From Gordonia effusa NBRC 100432 (GTDB taxonomy: Bacteria > Actinomycetota > Actinomycetes > Mycobacteriales > Mycobacteriaceae), in NCBI RefSeq assembly GCF_000241305.1, contig NZ_BAEH01000083.1, positions 1-39,243 on the forward strand: 39,243 nucleotides of DNA. The letters run 5' to 3'. Position numbers and translations under genes: made by a program. How positions within the stretch are numbered: the stretch's first letter is position 1; every line of letters begins with the position of its first letter. Shown piece by piece: positions 31,613-39,243 of the stretch. Under the pieces are notes generated by a model. That model had not been told where the DNA came from and did not search any database. It saw only the letters and a program-made list of their open reading frames with translations.

Positions 31613-32845
31613 ATGGATCTGGAGTGGTCAGCGGCCGATCTCGAGTTTCGCGACGAGGTACGGGCATTTCTCGACGATCATCTGACGCCCGACCTGCGTC
31701 GGGCCGGTCGGTTGATGACCAGTGTCTACTCCGACCATGAGGCGAGTATGGCGTGGCAGGCGATCTTGCATGAGCGCGGCTGGGACGCGCCGGCGTGGCC
31801 GGTCCGCTACGGCGGCTGCGACTGGAGCCTCACCCAGCACTACATCTTCTCCCGGGAACTGACGCTCGCCGGAGCTCCGGCGTTGTCCCCCATGGGAATT
31901 CGGATGGTCTCGCACGCGATCATGGCATTTGGAACAGAAGAGCAGAAAGACTACTTTCTGCCGCGCATCCTGACCGGCGAGGTCTTCTTCTGCCAGGGAT
32001 ACTCCGAGCCGGAAGCCGGATCGGACCTTGCGGCTCTGTCGATGGCGGCCGTCGACGACGGCGATCACCTGGTGGTGACCGGCAGCAAGATCTGGACCAC
32101 TCACGCGGGTGAGGCCAACTGGATGTTCGCGCTGGTCCGTACCTCACGCAAGGAACGCAAACAGCAGGGCATCACCTTCGTGCTGATCGATATGACGTTG
32201 CCGGGCATCGAGATTCGGCCGCTCGTGATGACATCGGGTGAGCAGGTGCAAAACCAAGTCTTCTTCGATGCCGTTCGGGTGCCGAAGAGCGGAGTGCTCG
32301 GCCAGATCGACGACGGGTGGACGGTTGCGAAATATCTACTCGAATTCGAACGAGGCGGCGGCGCTGCCGCTCCCGCCTTGCAGGTGATGCTGGAGAACGT
32401 TGCCACCGCAGCGGCGAGCCAGCCCGGAGTCGGGGGTGGCACGCTCATCGACTCGCCGCTATTCGCGCACAAGCTGGCCGACGCGCGTATCCGAACTCAG
32501 GTACTGGAGATCTTCGAATACCGGGTCCTCGCGGCTGTCGCAGCCGGTAAGAATCCCGGCCCGGCGTCGTCGATGGGCAAGATTCTCGCGACCGAGCTGA
32601 GCCAGACTATTACCGAACTCGCGATGCAGGCCGCGGGAGCGCGCGGTCGTGCCTACCAGCCGCATGCGGCTGTCCCGGGTGGCCCGATCAGCGAATACAC
32701 CCCGCCCGACGACGGCTACGTGAGCGGCGAACCGTGGCAGGCGGTCGCGCCGTTGCGATACTTCAACGACCGCGCCGGCTCAATCTACGCCGGTAGCAAC
32801 GAGATTCAGCGAAATATCCTCGCCAAAGCAGCATTGGGGCTGTAA
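31613..32845 (+). CDS. Acyl-CoA dehydrogenase, large/first subunit
   Basis: 410 aa. The three-part ACAD fold is visible: helical N-terminus (WQAILHERGWDAPAWP), central beta domain with FCQGYSEPEAGSDLAALS and KIWTTHAGEANWMFALVRTS that contact FAD, and a C-terminal helix bundle ending in AGSIYAGSNEIQRNILAKAA. It resembles the FAD-binding subunit of the heteromeric (alpha2beta2) FadE pairs of Mycobacteriales that act on steroid or branched acyl-CoA. The next gene starts 4 bases later, so the two probably form one enzyme. Substrate unknown. Confidence 0.92.
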   Translation: MDLEWSAADLEFRDEVRAFLDDHLTPDLRRAGRLMTSVYSDHEASMAWQAILHERGWDAPAWPVRYGGCDWSLTQHYIFSRELTLAGAPALSPMGIRMVSHAIMAFGTEEQKDYFLPRILTGEVFFCQGYSEPEAGSDLAALSMAAVDDGDHLVVTGSKIWTTHAGEANWMFALVRTSRKERKQQGITFVLIDMTLPGIEIRPLVMTSGEQVQNQVFFDAVRVPKSGVLGQIDDGWTVAKYLLEFERGGGAAAPALQVMLENVATAAASQPGVGGGTLIDSPLFAHKLADARIRTQVLEIFEYRVLAAVAAGKNPGPASSMGKILATELSQTITELAMQAAGARGRAYQPHAAVPGGPISEYTPPDDGYVSGEPWQAVAPLRYFNDRAGSIYAGSNEIQRNILAKAALGL

Positions 32846-32849
32846 CACA

Positions 32850-33980
32850 ATGGATTTCACACTTACCGCGGAACAGCAACTACTGCGCGATGGCTTGGCC
32901 AAATTCCTCGCCACCCGATACGACCTCGAGGCCAGCCGCGCAGCGGTGAAAACGGGAGCCGGTTGGCAGCCCGACATCTGGCGTGCCTTCGCCGACGAAC
33001 TGGGCATTCTGGGCGCGACTATTCCAGAGAGCGCCGGCGGGATGGGCGGTGGCTCAACCGAATTGATGGTCATCGCCGAAGCGCTGGGACATGGCTTGGT
33101 GGTCGAACCCTATGTGGATACCGTCGTCGTCGCCGGTGGCTTGCTCGGTCGCATCGGCACCGACAGTGCAATCGAACTGCTGGCGAAGATCGCCGCCGGC
33201 GAGGCCATCGTCGCACTGGCCGCCGTCGAACAGGACTCGGGAGACAGTGCCGAGATTGCGACGACCGCCGAGCGCGACGGCGACGAATGGGTGTTGCGGG
33301 GCAACAAGATCGTGGTCCCCAGCGCACCGCTGGCGACGCATCTGTTGATCAGCGCTCGCACCGATGCGGGCACGGCGCTGTTCGTCACCGAGTTCAGCAT
33401 CGATACCCCGCCGCCGGGGATCACGGCACACGCCATGCGGACGGTCGATGATCGGATGGCGGCCGACCTGGTCTTCGACGGTCTGAGGTTGCCAGCGTCC
33501 GCGCTACTAACTGCCACCGACGTCGACGAATTGCTGTCGGCGGCCTTCGATGACGGTGCGGCAGCGGTCAGCGCGGAAGCAGTCGGTGCGATGCGCAAGG
33601 TGCTCGACGACACCGTCGCCTACTGTAAGCAGCGGCAGCAGTTCGGTAGGGCCTTGGGTGAGTTCCAGGCGTTGCAGCACCGGATGGTCGATATGCTGCT
33701 CGAAGTCGAACAGGCTTCCGCCGCAGTGCTTTTGGCTGTACTCAAGCTATCCTCGGGGGCCGATGATCGGGCTCGGGCGGTGTCGGCGGCGAAGGTGACC
33801 GTCGGGCGGGCGGCGCGTTTCGTCGGGCAGAACGCTGTCCAATTGCACGGTGGGATGGGGATGACCGAGGAGCTGGCCGTCGGGCACTATTTCAAGCGGC
33901 TCACCGCTGTGCAGTACGAGTTCGGTTCTACCGACTACCATTTACATCGGTACACCGGGCTGACTCGGCCGTCGGTGTAA
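32850..33980 (+). CDS. Acyl-CoA dehydrogenase, second subunit
   Basis: 376 aa. N-terminal MDFTLTAEQQLLRDGLAKFL, central SAGGMGGGSTELMVIAEALG and C-terminal YCKQRQQFGRALGEFQALQH, AVQLHGGMGMTEELAVGHYF. The central FAD loop is less conserved than in the first gene: the usual TEP.AGSD segment is replaced by EQDSGDSAEI. The paired-subunit arrangement, with cofactor contacts split between two chains, is well known for mycobacterial FadE pairs. Cotranscribed with its neighbours. Confidence 0.92.
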   Translation: MDFTLTAEQQLLRDGLAKFLATRYDLEASRAAVKTGAGWQPDIWRAFADELGILGATIPESAGGMGGGSTELMVIAEALGHGLVVEPYVDTVVVAGGLLGRIGTDSAIELLAKIAAGEAIVALAAVEQDSGDSAEIATTAERDGDEWVLRGNKIVVPSAPLATHLLISARTDAGTALFVTEFSIDTPPPGITAHAMRTVDDRMAADLVFDGLRLPASALLTATDVDELLSAAFDDGAAAVSAEAVGAMRKVLDDTVAYCKQRQQFGRALGEFQALQHRMVDMLLEVEQASAAVLLAVLKLSSGADDRARAVSAAKVTVGRAARFVGQNAVQLHGGMGMTEELAVGHYFKRLTAVQYEFGSTDYHLHRYTGLTRPSV

Positions 33981-34010
33981 TCCCTGGCGAGACTTCATAA
34001 GGAGAAACCG

Positions 34011-34877
34011 ATGGGTTGGTCAACTGCCGACATTCCTGACCAAAGCGGCCGGACCTTCGTGGTCACCGGGGCCAACAGCGGACTGGGGGAGCAGACTACG
34101 CGGGCTCTGATCGCGGCCGGCGCGACGGTCGTTATGGCTTGTCGCAATCTCACTACCGCACAGGCGCTCGCGGACGAGCTGGGCGAGCGCGCGCAGGTGG
34201 AAAAACTTGACCTCTCCGATCTGTCATCGGTCCGCGATTTCGCTAGCCGCGTCGAACGCGCCGACGTGCTGATCAACAACGCCGGCGTCATGGCGGTCCC
34301 CGAGCGTCGGACGGCTGACGGATTCGAAATGCAAATGGGCACAAACCATTTGGGTCATTTCGCGCTCACCGGGTTGCTGTTGGACAAGGTGACCGATCGG
34401 GTGGTGACACTGTCGTCGTTCATGCACCAGGCGGGTCGTATCAACCTCGAGGATCTCAACTGGGAGAAGCGACGCTACCGTCGCTGGACCGCCTACGGCG
34501 ATTCCAAGATGGCCAACCTGATGTTTGGCAAGGAACTCGCGAAGCGGCTCGAGGCGAGCGGGTCGTCGGTCGGCTCGATGATCGCGCATCCCGGCTATGC
34601 CGATACCGGTCTGCAGGGGCATACCGAGTCGTTCATGGACTACTTCATGGCCATCGGCAACAAGACACCGTTCGCGCAATCCGCGGCTGCGGGCGCATTG
34701 CCCACGCTGTTCGCCGCCACTGCGCCCGACGCGTCGTCGGGTGTGTTCTACGGTCCCAAACGGATCATGGTCGGACCGCCCGCGGTGTCGAAGTACAACC
34801 GGCGGGCGAATAACCAAGGCACCAGAAATGGGCTGTGGGATCTGTCGGCGAAGCTGACCGGAGTGTCGGTGGCGTAG
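34011..34877 (+). CDS. Short-chain dehydrogenase/reductase
   Basis: 288 aa, ATG after AAGGAGAAACCG. Rossmann motif VVTGANSGLGEQTTR (Gly-rich loop 20-26), RN at 45-46 as NADP(H) preference, NNAGVMAVPE at 89, catalytic Ser135/136 in VTLSSF and Tyr162-x3-Lys166 in YGDSKMANL. This is the retinol dehydrogenase/protochlorophyllide reductase-like branch common in Mycobacteriales. It is third in the acyl-CoA dehydrogenase operon, 30 bases after the second ACAD, and may oxidise or reduce a hydroxyl/keto group of the same substrate. Confidence 0.92.
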   Translation: MGWSTADIPDQSGRTFVVTGANSGLGEQTTRALIAAGATVVMACRNLTTAQALADELGERAQVEKLDLSDLSSVRDFASRVERADVLINNAGVMAVPERRTADGFEMQMGTNHLGHFALTGLLLDKVTDRVVTLSSFMHQAGRINLEDLNWEKRRYRRWTAYGDSKMANLMFGKELAKRLEASGSSVGSMIAHPGYADTGLQGHTESFMDYFMAIGNKTPFAQSAAAGALPTLFAATAPDASSGVFYGPKRIMVGPPAVSKYNRRANNQGTRNGLWDLSAKLTGVSVA

Positions 34878-34896
34878 CCAAGAGTGTTGCTTGCGG

Positions 34897-35213
34897 GGTC
34901 TCGATACACCCGGCTCGGCTGGCGCCTCGCCGGGCACTCGACCACCGGTAATTGGCTGGTTGGGTAGGTGCGCTCGCCGAGCGGAGCGAGACGCGCCCCA
35001 ACCGATGGTCGAGTGCGCTCGCCGAGCGGAGCGAGACGCGCGTGTATCGAGACCCTGGCGAGTCGATGTTCTGACGTTCGCCACGTCTGATCGTTGGCTG
35101 TAGGTATTCGTAAAGCGTTGGCTGAGTTGGTATCTCGGCCGGCGGGGGTCTCGATACACTGACGATCTCGCAGGCTCGCTCGTCAGCACTCGACCATCGG
35201 TAGTTGGTTCGGT
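34897..35213. repeat. Three copies of a dispersed hairpin repeat
   Basis: Unit: GGTCTCGATACAC, a hairpin, then GCACTCGACCAYCGG. Forward copies start at 34897 and 35147; an inverted copy ends at 35054 (GTGTATCGAGACC, 35042-35054). The 29-base word starting GTGCGCTCGCCGAGCGG and ending GAGACGCGC occurs at 34968-34996 and 35013-35041. In the third copy the hairpin is CTGACGA...TCGTCAG. This fills the 349-base gap between the SDR and the secreted-protein gene. A REP-like family, no ORF. Confidence 0.75.
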
Positions 35214-35226
35214 GGGTGCCGTCGCG

Positions 35227-35724
35227 CTACCGCAGCGTGAACTTGATCGCGTTGGACGCACCAGACACGGCGTCAGTGACGGTGATCGAGTAATCGCCCG
35301 CCGCTTTCAACTTGAACAGTTTGCGCGACGTGCAGAACCTCGACTTCATGGTTCCGTTCTTCGCGGTCACCTTGGGGCCGGTGAGTTTCACGGTCATCTT
35401 GCACTCATTGCCGCCGACCTCTTCGCCGGTTTGAATGACCGAATTCCACTTGACGCCGATCTGCGAATTCTTGGGGTAGACCCCGCTGTCGTCGGCTTTC
35501 ACGCCGGACCCGGGCAAGACCCACACGTTGATCGAGCGCACCCCGTTCGGTGCATCGGCGCGACCCAGCTTGCCGTAATGCTGCTGCTTACCCGATGACG
35601 AACCGAAGTCGGAACTGCCCGCACTGCCGAAGATATCGCTCGATCCCACCGCGTGTGCAGGAGTCGCGCACACCGTGAGGGCGGTAGCGGCGGCGAGTGT
35701 GGCGGTTACGACTTTGTGCTTCAT
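35227..35724 (-). CDS. Secreted hypothetical protein
   Basis: 165 aa, ATG at 35724. Sec signal peptide MKHKVVTATLAAATALTVCA with cleavage after AHA near residue 25, a Gly/Ser-rich linker (FGSAGSSDFGSSSG), then a beta-rich domain with two Cys (NECKMTV and SRFCTSR) suited to a disulfide and an Ig-like end (KAAGDYSITVTDAVSG). Family not recognised; similar small secreted proteins are frequent in Gordonia and Rhodococcus. Single gene, transcribed toward the repeats. Confidence 0.8.
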   Translation of the reverse strand: MKHKVVTATLAAATALTVCATPAHAVGSSDIFGSAGSSDFGSSSGKQQHYGKLGRADAPNGVRSINVWVLPGSGVKADDSGVYPKNSQIGVKWNSVIQTGEEVGGNECKMTVKLTGPKVTAKNGTMKSRFCTSRKLFKLKAAGDYSITVTDAVSGASNAIKFTLR

Positions 35725-35813
35725 ACAAATACTTCCCAGGCATCGGCGTTTATAACGAAATGATTAAACCACGCTGGGACAGGGCTTTCCGATTCGGCCA
35801 GATGGCTCGTTTG

Positions 35814-36443
35814 TTACCAAACGCCCAGTTCACGGAACTGAACGCTGATCCGCGGGCCGGCGCCGGGTGATTTGGGTACCGCGTGCTCCCAGGTTCGCTG
35901 ACACGATCCACCCATAACCAGCAGGTCCCCGGGGCCCAGGGTGAACCGTATTGACCGGCCACCATCGGCCGGCCGCAGAAGTAGCGGACGAGCCGTACCG
36001 ACCGACACGATGGCAATCAATGTGTCTCGGGTAGCACTGTGGCCGATCTTGTCGCCATGCCACGCGACACTGTCGTTGCCATCGCGATAGAAGCACATGC
36101 CTGCGGTAGCGAATCCCTGCGGAAGCTCGGGCCGATAATGATCGCTCAATGCCGTGCGCGCGAGGGGGAGTACGGGATCGGGCAGCGGCATGGTGTCGTC
36201 GTAATTGCTGACCAGGCGCGGCACGTCGACCACGCGGTCGTACATCTGCCGTCGCTCAGCGCGCCACGGAACGCTAGTCCGCAACTTCTCGAAGAGGATG
36301 TCCGAACCGCGCAACCAATGCGGATGCAGATCGACCCATGCGCCGTCGGACAGTTCTCGGCGAGTACCTCGACGACTCAGTGGGCTCAGTGCGGGTGTCT
36401 CGGCAGGCTGATCGAAGAGCGAACCTTGGAGGCCGGTGGACAT
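35814..36443 (-). CDS. alkB: AlkB-like 2OG-Fe(II) dioxygenase, DNA alkylation repair
   Basis: 209 aa from the ATG at 36443, with an alternative at 36455. Fe(II) ligands are His129 and Asp131 in AWHGDKIG and His187 in TWEHAVP. The 2-oxoglutarate-binding Arg198 and substrate-pocket Arg204 lie in GPRISVQFRELG. AlkB removes methyl groups from 1-methyladenine and 3-methylcytosine by oxidation. A near-consensus actinobacterial SOS box sits just upstream, so expression is probably damage-induced. Confidence 0.92.
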   Translation of the reverse strand: MSTGLQGSLFDQPAETPALSPLSRRGTRRELSDGAWVDLHPHWLRGSDILFEKLRTSVPWRAERRQMYDRVVDVPRLVSNYDDTMPLPDPVLPLARTALSDHYRPELPQGFATAGMCFYRDGNDSVAWHGDKIGHSATRDTLIAIVSVGTARPLLLRPADGGRSIRFTLGPGDLLVMGGSCQRTWEHAVPKSPGAGPRISVQFRELGVW

Positions 36444-36463
36444 ACCAGCCAGCATAGCAGGTA

Positions 36464-36481
36464 TTCGAACGAATATTCGAA
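36464..36481 (-). promoter_or_regulatory. LexA/SOS box upstream of alkB
   Basis: TTCGAATATTCGTTCGAA on the minus strand fits the actinobacterial SOS consensus TCGAAC-N4-GTTCGA at 11 of 12 positions. It lies about 21 bases before the ATG at 36443, where bound LexA would cover the promoter. Confidence 0.7.
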
Positions 36482-36509
36482 GGCTGAAGCGACCAATTCG
36501 CGCCGCCGG

Positions 36510-37661
36510 TTACAACCGTGACAACCGGCGTGCTCCTTCGGCCAGTGACGCATCGTCTTTTGCGAATGCGAAGCGCACCAGGTGTTTCCACGGTCTGGGG
36601 TCGTCGACGAAGGCGCTGACCGGCACGGCAGCCACACCAATGCGTTCGGGGAGTTCTCGGCACAGCGTGGCTGCGTCGTCGTAGCCGAGTGGACGCGGGT
36701 CGCCGCACACGAAATATGTTGCCTCACTGCGGTGTACGGCAAAACCCGCGTCGGCGAGGGCGTTGCTGAGTAGATCTCGCTTACGCTGCAGCGAGGTGGC
36801 AGATTCGCGTACCCAGTCCATCTCATTGTCGAGCGCGTGCGCGACGGCCGGTTGGAATGGTCCGCTCCCGACGAATGACATGAACTGCTTGGCTGCCCGC
36901 GCGCCGTTGACTAGCTCGGCTGGACCCGACAACCAGCCGACCTTCCAGCCTGTGCAGTTGAAAGTCTTTGCGGCGCTGGAGATTCGGACAGTGCGCTCGC
37001 GCATCCCGGGCAGGCTCGCGATCGACGTATGCGTCCGGCCGTCGAACAAGAGGTGCTCGTATACTTCGTCGGCGATCGCGATGACATCGTGCCGTATGCA
37101 CAGGTCGGCGATGGCTCGCAGATCCGCCGGGGAGAATACCGTGCCGGTCGGATTGTGTGGCGAATTGATAATGATCGCAGCGGTTTTCGGGCCGAAGGCG
37201 TCGGCGAGCCCGGCATGGTCGATGCGGAACCCGTCGCCGTCGGGAATCATGGCGACAGTGCGTCGGACCGCCCCGGCCATTGCGACGGTTGCCGCGTAGG
37301 CGTCGTAATAGGGCTCGATGAGAACTACTTCGTCGCCTGGCTCGACGAGGCCGACGACGGCCCCGGCGATGGCTTCGGTGGCTCCGACGGTGATCAGCAC
37401 TTCGGTGTCGGGGTGGTAATCGAGGCCGTATAGCCGCTTTTGGTGCGCGGCAACAGCGTTACGCAATGCGGGCACGCCGATTCCCGGCGGATACTGATTG
37501 TGACCGGTGGCGATGGCGTGTTGTGCGGCTTCGAGCATGCTGGCCGGTCCGTCGGCGTCGGGGAAGCCCTGGCCGAGGTTAATCGCGTCGTGTTTCAGTG
37601 CCAGCGCCGACATTTCGGCGAATATCGTCTCTCTGAAGGGTCTCAAGCGCTCGACAGTCAC
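36510..37661 (-). CDS. PLP-dependent class I/II aminotransferase (DapC-like)
   Basis: 383 aa from a GTG at 37661. Fold type I motifs: NQYPPGIGVPALRNAV near 55-70, Asn170 in NSPHNPTG, Asp198 in IADEVYE, Schiff-base Lys232 in SSAAKTFNCTGWKVGW and the substrate Arg near the C-terminus in LVRFAFAK. Sequence style matches mycobacterial Rv0858c-type aminotransferases, annotated as DapC (N-succinyl-diaminopimelate step of lysine synthesis), also close to kynurenine/methionine aminotransferases. It is not next to other lysine genes, so the substrate is uncertain and I give no symbol. Confidence 0.9.
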   Translation of the reverse strand: MTVERLRPFRETIFAEMSALALKHDAINLGQGFPDADGPASMLEAAQHAIATGHNQYPPGIGVPALRNAVAAHQKRLYGLDYHPDTEVLITVGATEAIAGAVVGLVEPGDEVVLIEPYYDAYAATVAMAGAVRRTVAMIPDGDGFRIDHAGLADAFGPKTAAIIINSPHNPTGTVFSPADLRAIADLCIRHDVIAIADEVYEHLLFDGRTHTSIASLPGMRERTVRISSAAKTFNCTGWKVGWLSGPAELVNGARAAKQFMSFVGSGPFQPAVAHALDNEMDWVRESATSLQRKRDLLSNALADAGFAVHRSEATYFVCGDPRPLGYDDAATLCRELPERIGVAAVPVSAFVDDPRPWKHLVRFAFAKDDASLAEGARRLSRL

Positions 37662-37700
37662 CGGATCACCGTACCGTCTTCGACACATTCGAATAGTAAA

Positions 37701-37719
37701 TCAGGTTAGCCTGCGCTAA
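37701..37719. promoter_or_regulatory. IdeR/DtxR-type iron box
   Basis: TCAGGTTAGCCTGCGCTAA matches the 19-bp consensus TTAGGTTAGSCTAACCTAA at 15 positions. It is 12 bases upstream of the hydrolase ATG at 37732 and 41 bases upstream of the divergent aminotransferase start. Confidence 0.6.
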
Positions 37720-37731
37720 TGTCTTCAGTCC

Positions 37732-38943
37732 ATGTGGAGAATGTCGTCCGTTCTGTCGGTACTGGTCGTCTCGGTGACGGCGTTTGTCGTCGCGCCGACG
37801 ATCGGGACTCGGGCCGTGGCTCATGCCGCGGTTTCGCCAATTCCGGCTCCGAGCGGTCAATACAAAGTTGGCGTGCACGTCGCGCGATTCGTCGATGCCG
37901 GTCGGGCCGACCCGTGGCGTCCGGGACGTCGGGAACTTCCGGTGACGATCACCTACCCCGCGGGCGACGTCGGCCGGCACGTGCGGGCGCCGTATGTGAC
38001 CGCGGACGCGGCGGCAGTCGCCAAAAGGGGTGGCTTGGATGTCACGCGACTCGTCGGAGCGCGTACTAACGGCTATCTCGACGCCCCGGTCGCACGGAAC
38101 GCGAAATCGCTTCCGGTAGTGATCTTTTCGCCTGGTTTCCTGACTCCACGATTTGTCTACACGGCGTTGACCGAAGATCTGGCGAGTCGCGGTCACGTCG
38201 TGGTAGCGGTCGATCACACCGGCGATGCCGCCGCGACCGTCTTCCCCGACGGCCGCGTCGTGGGTATGTCGGTCACCGACAGTTACTCCGAATCGACGCA
38301 GCGCACGTCTGTCGCCACCCGAGTCGCCGACATCCGGTATTTGTTCGGTCAGGCTCGACGCTGGAGCGCCGGGCAGGTGATCGACGCCGACCGCCGTGCG
38401 CTGCCGACTGGTCTTGGACAGGCAGTCGACCCCGCCAAGCTGGGCGTATTCGGGCATTCGATGGGCGGAGCCGTGGCAGCGGAAGTCTCACGGATCGATT
38501 CGCGGACCGGTGCCGCGGTGAACGTCGACGGCGCGCTGCGCGTTGGTACACCGGCGGCGCCGATCGTCAAGCACCCGTCGGCGCGTCCGGTCCTGCATCT
38601 GGCGAGTTCGCTGCACGCGGACAGCGCCGAAGCTCGTGCCAAGTGGTGGTTGCCCTACCTCGCGAACTCGCGGGTTCGCGGCGGCTGGTCCAAGGTGTAC
38701 CGGGTCGCCGACACCGGGCACGCGACGTTCACTGACCTGGCTGCCGCCACACCCCAGTCTGTTCCCGACATTCCCTTCCTGGCTATTCCCGGCGGCTTGA
38801 GTCTGGGGACTGCGCCACGCGGTGTAGCGATCGCGACGCAACGAGCCCTGCTAGGTGATTTGTTCGACCGCTTCTTGAAGGGGCGAACGCTACCGCGGTT
38901 GGATAATCCGAAGGCGTATCCGCTGGTCAGTGAGCTTCGCTAA
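37732..38943 (+). CDS. Secreted alpha/beta hydrolase, PAF-acetylhydrolase/lipase-like
   Basis: 403 aa (alternative ATG at 37741). Sec signal peptide (SVLSVLVVSVTAFVVAPTIG, cleavage near AHAA at 33). The catalytic domain has an oxyanion strand LPVVIFSPGFLTPRF near 130, nucleophile Ser243 in VFGHSMGGAVA, acid in the VNVDGAL/DTGHATF region with His in GHATF. The layout matches isoform II PAF-acetylhydrolase-like lipases of actinobacteria. It should cleave short acyl esters outside the cell. The iron box just upstream suggests expression under low iron. Confidence 0.88.
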   Translation: MWRMSSVLSVLVVSVTAFVVAPTIGTRAVAHAAVSPIPAPSGQYKVGVHVARFVDAGRADPWRPGRRELPVTITYPAGDVGRHVRAPYVTADAAAVAKRGGLDVTRLVGARTNGYLDAPVARNAKSLPVVIFSPGFLTPRFVYTALTEDLASRGHVVVAVDHTGDAAATVFPDGRVVGMSVTDSYSESTQRTSVATRVADIRYLFGQARRWSAGQVIDADRRALPTGLGQAVDPAKLGVFGHSMGGAVAAEVSRIDSRTGAAVNVDGALRVGTPAAPIVKHPSARPVLHLASSLHADSAEARAKWWLPYLANSRVRGGWSKVYRVADTGHATFTDLAAATPQSVPDIPFLAIPGGLSLGTAPRGVAIATQRALLGDLFDRFLKGRTLPRLDNPKAYPLVSELR

Positions 38944-39014
38944 TAGTCGACCGCCCGACTTGTTTCTCCGTCAAAACCGGCGCAGCGGGCATTCGCGCGT
39001 GCCAGACTTTCGTC

Positions 39015-39243
39015 ATGATGACTTCTCGTTCAGTGGTGAAACGTGTTACGGCAGCGCTTGTCTCGGGCGCGGCGATGGTTTTGATGGCGGGCTGCAGCGC
39101 AAACATTTCGGTCGGCGATTCGGACTCGATTTCCAAACCTGAGGATGCTGCGGTGGGTAGCTGCGTGAAGCTCAGCGGTACCAATTCCCAGGATATGAAG
39201 GCGACCAAAGTCGACTGTGAGGGCAGTGCTGAGCTGTCCTTCT
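39015..39243 (+). CDS. Lipoprotein, LppU-like (3' end outside window)
   Basis: ATG at 39015, alternative at 39018; 76 codons visible. Signal VKRVTAALVSGAAMVLMAGC ends in a lipobox (LMAGC), then a short linker and AAVGSCVKLSGTNSQDMKAT with VDCEGS, the Cys-containing opening of LppU/SCO3897-like small lipoproteins of Mycobacteriales. It anchors in the outer face of the cytoplasmic membrane. Function is not known. Confidence 0.82.
   Translation, partial: MMTSRSVVKRVTAALVSGAAMVLMAGCSANISVGDSDSISKPEDAAVGSCVKLSGTNSQDMKATKVDCEGSAELSF

Noticed and set aside
34968..35041. Terminators of the SDR operon
   Set aside because: The hairpins belong to a repeated family with conserved ends in both orientations, so they are better described as dispersed repeats, though they may also stop transcription.

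Overview
The window is from a GC-rich actinobacterium, most likely of the Mycobacteriales (Gordonia, Williamsia or Rhodococcus-like). The evidence is a 13E12/DUF222 HNH gene, a Ddn-type F420 reductase, a six-helix HAMP adenylate cyclase, paired acyl-CoA dehydrogenases, LppU-like and other lipoproteins, an actinobacterial-type SOS box and an IdeR-type iron box. The genus cannot be fixed by reading.

It has two parts. Bases 1 to about 23,928 are the right-hand part of an integrated mobile element. Its edge is marked by a 45-base 3' fragment of a tRNA-Phe(GAA) gene that begins in the anticodon loop (23884..23928), followed by the original tRNA terminator. The matching junction and the intact tRNA must lie left of base 1. 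From left to right the element carries: the end of a type I restriction system (partial hsdS, hsdR) with three cargo genes, one with a HEPN-like motif; a leftward operon of a short helical protein, a serine-protease lipoprotein, a 96-aa protein and a Pro/Thr-rich 486-aa protein that looks like a type VII secretion substrate; a rightward replication operon (excisionase-like HTH, small helical protein, Prim-Pol/ATPase replication protein); a probable origin made of inverted iteron-like repeats around an AT-rich core; a rightward operon of two tandem paralogues, a RuvC-like nuclease, an NrdH-like redoxin, a double-HTH protein and an 844-aa protein with a hydrophobic Gly-rich stretch; small leftward genes; the tyrosine integrase; and a few hypotheticals up to the att site. 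This gene set fits an actinomycete integrative element that replicates with a Prim-Pol (RepPP-like) protein. No conjugation gene (FtsK/TraB) is in the window.

The same 15-bp palindrome, TCTCGA-N3-TCGAGA, occurs twice: between the leftward effector-like operon and the replication operon, and upstream of the RuvC/effector operon. One regulator may therefore coordinate replication and the accessory proteins. This is the best candidate here for an undescribed system.

From about 23,930 to the end is ordinary chromosome, visibly richer in A/T at third positions: an SRPBCC-cupin protein, DUF222 HNH protein, Ddn-like reductase, TetR regulator, NUDIX hydrolase, YceI, adenylate cyclase, an operon of two acyl-CoA dehydrogenases and an SDR, three copies of a dispersed hairpin repeat, a secreted protein, AlkB under a likely SOS box, a class I aminotransferase, a secreted alpha/beta hydrolase behind a likely iron box, and the start of a lipoprotein gene.
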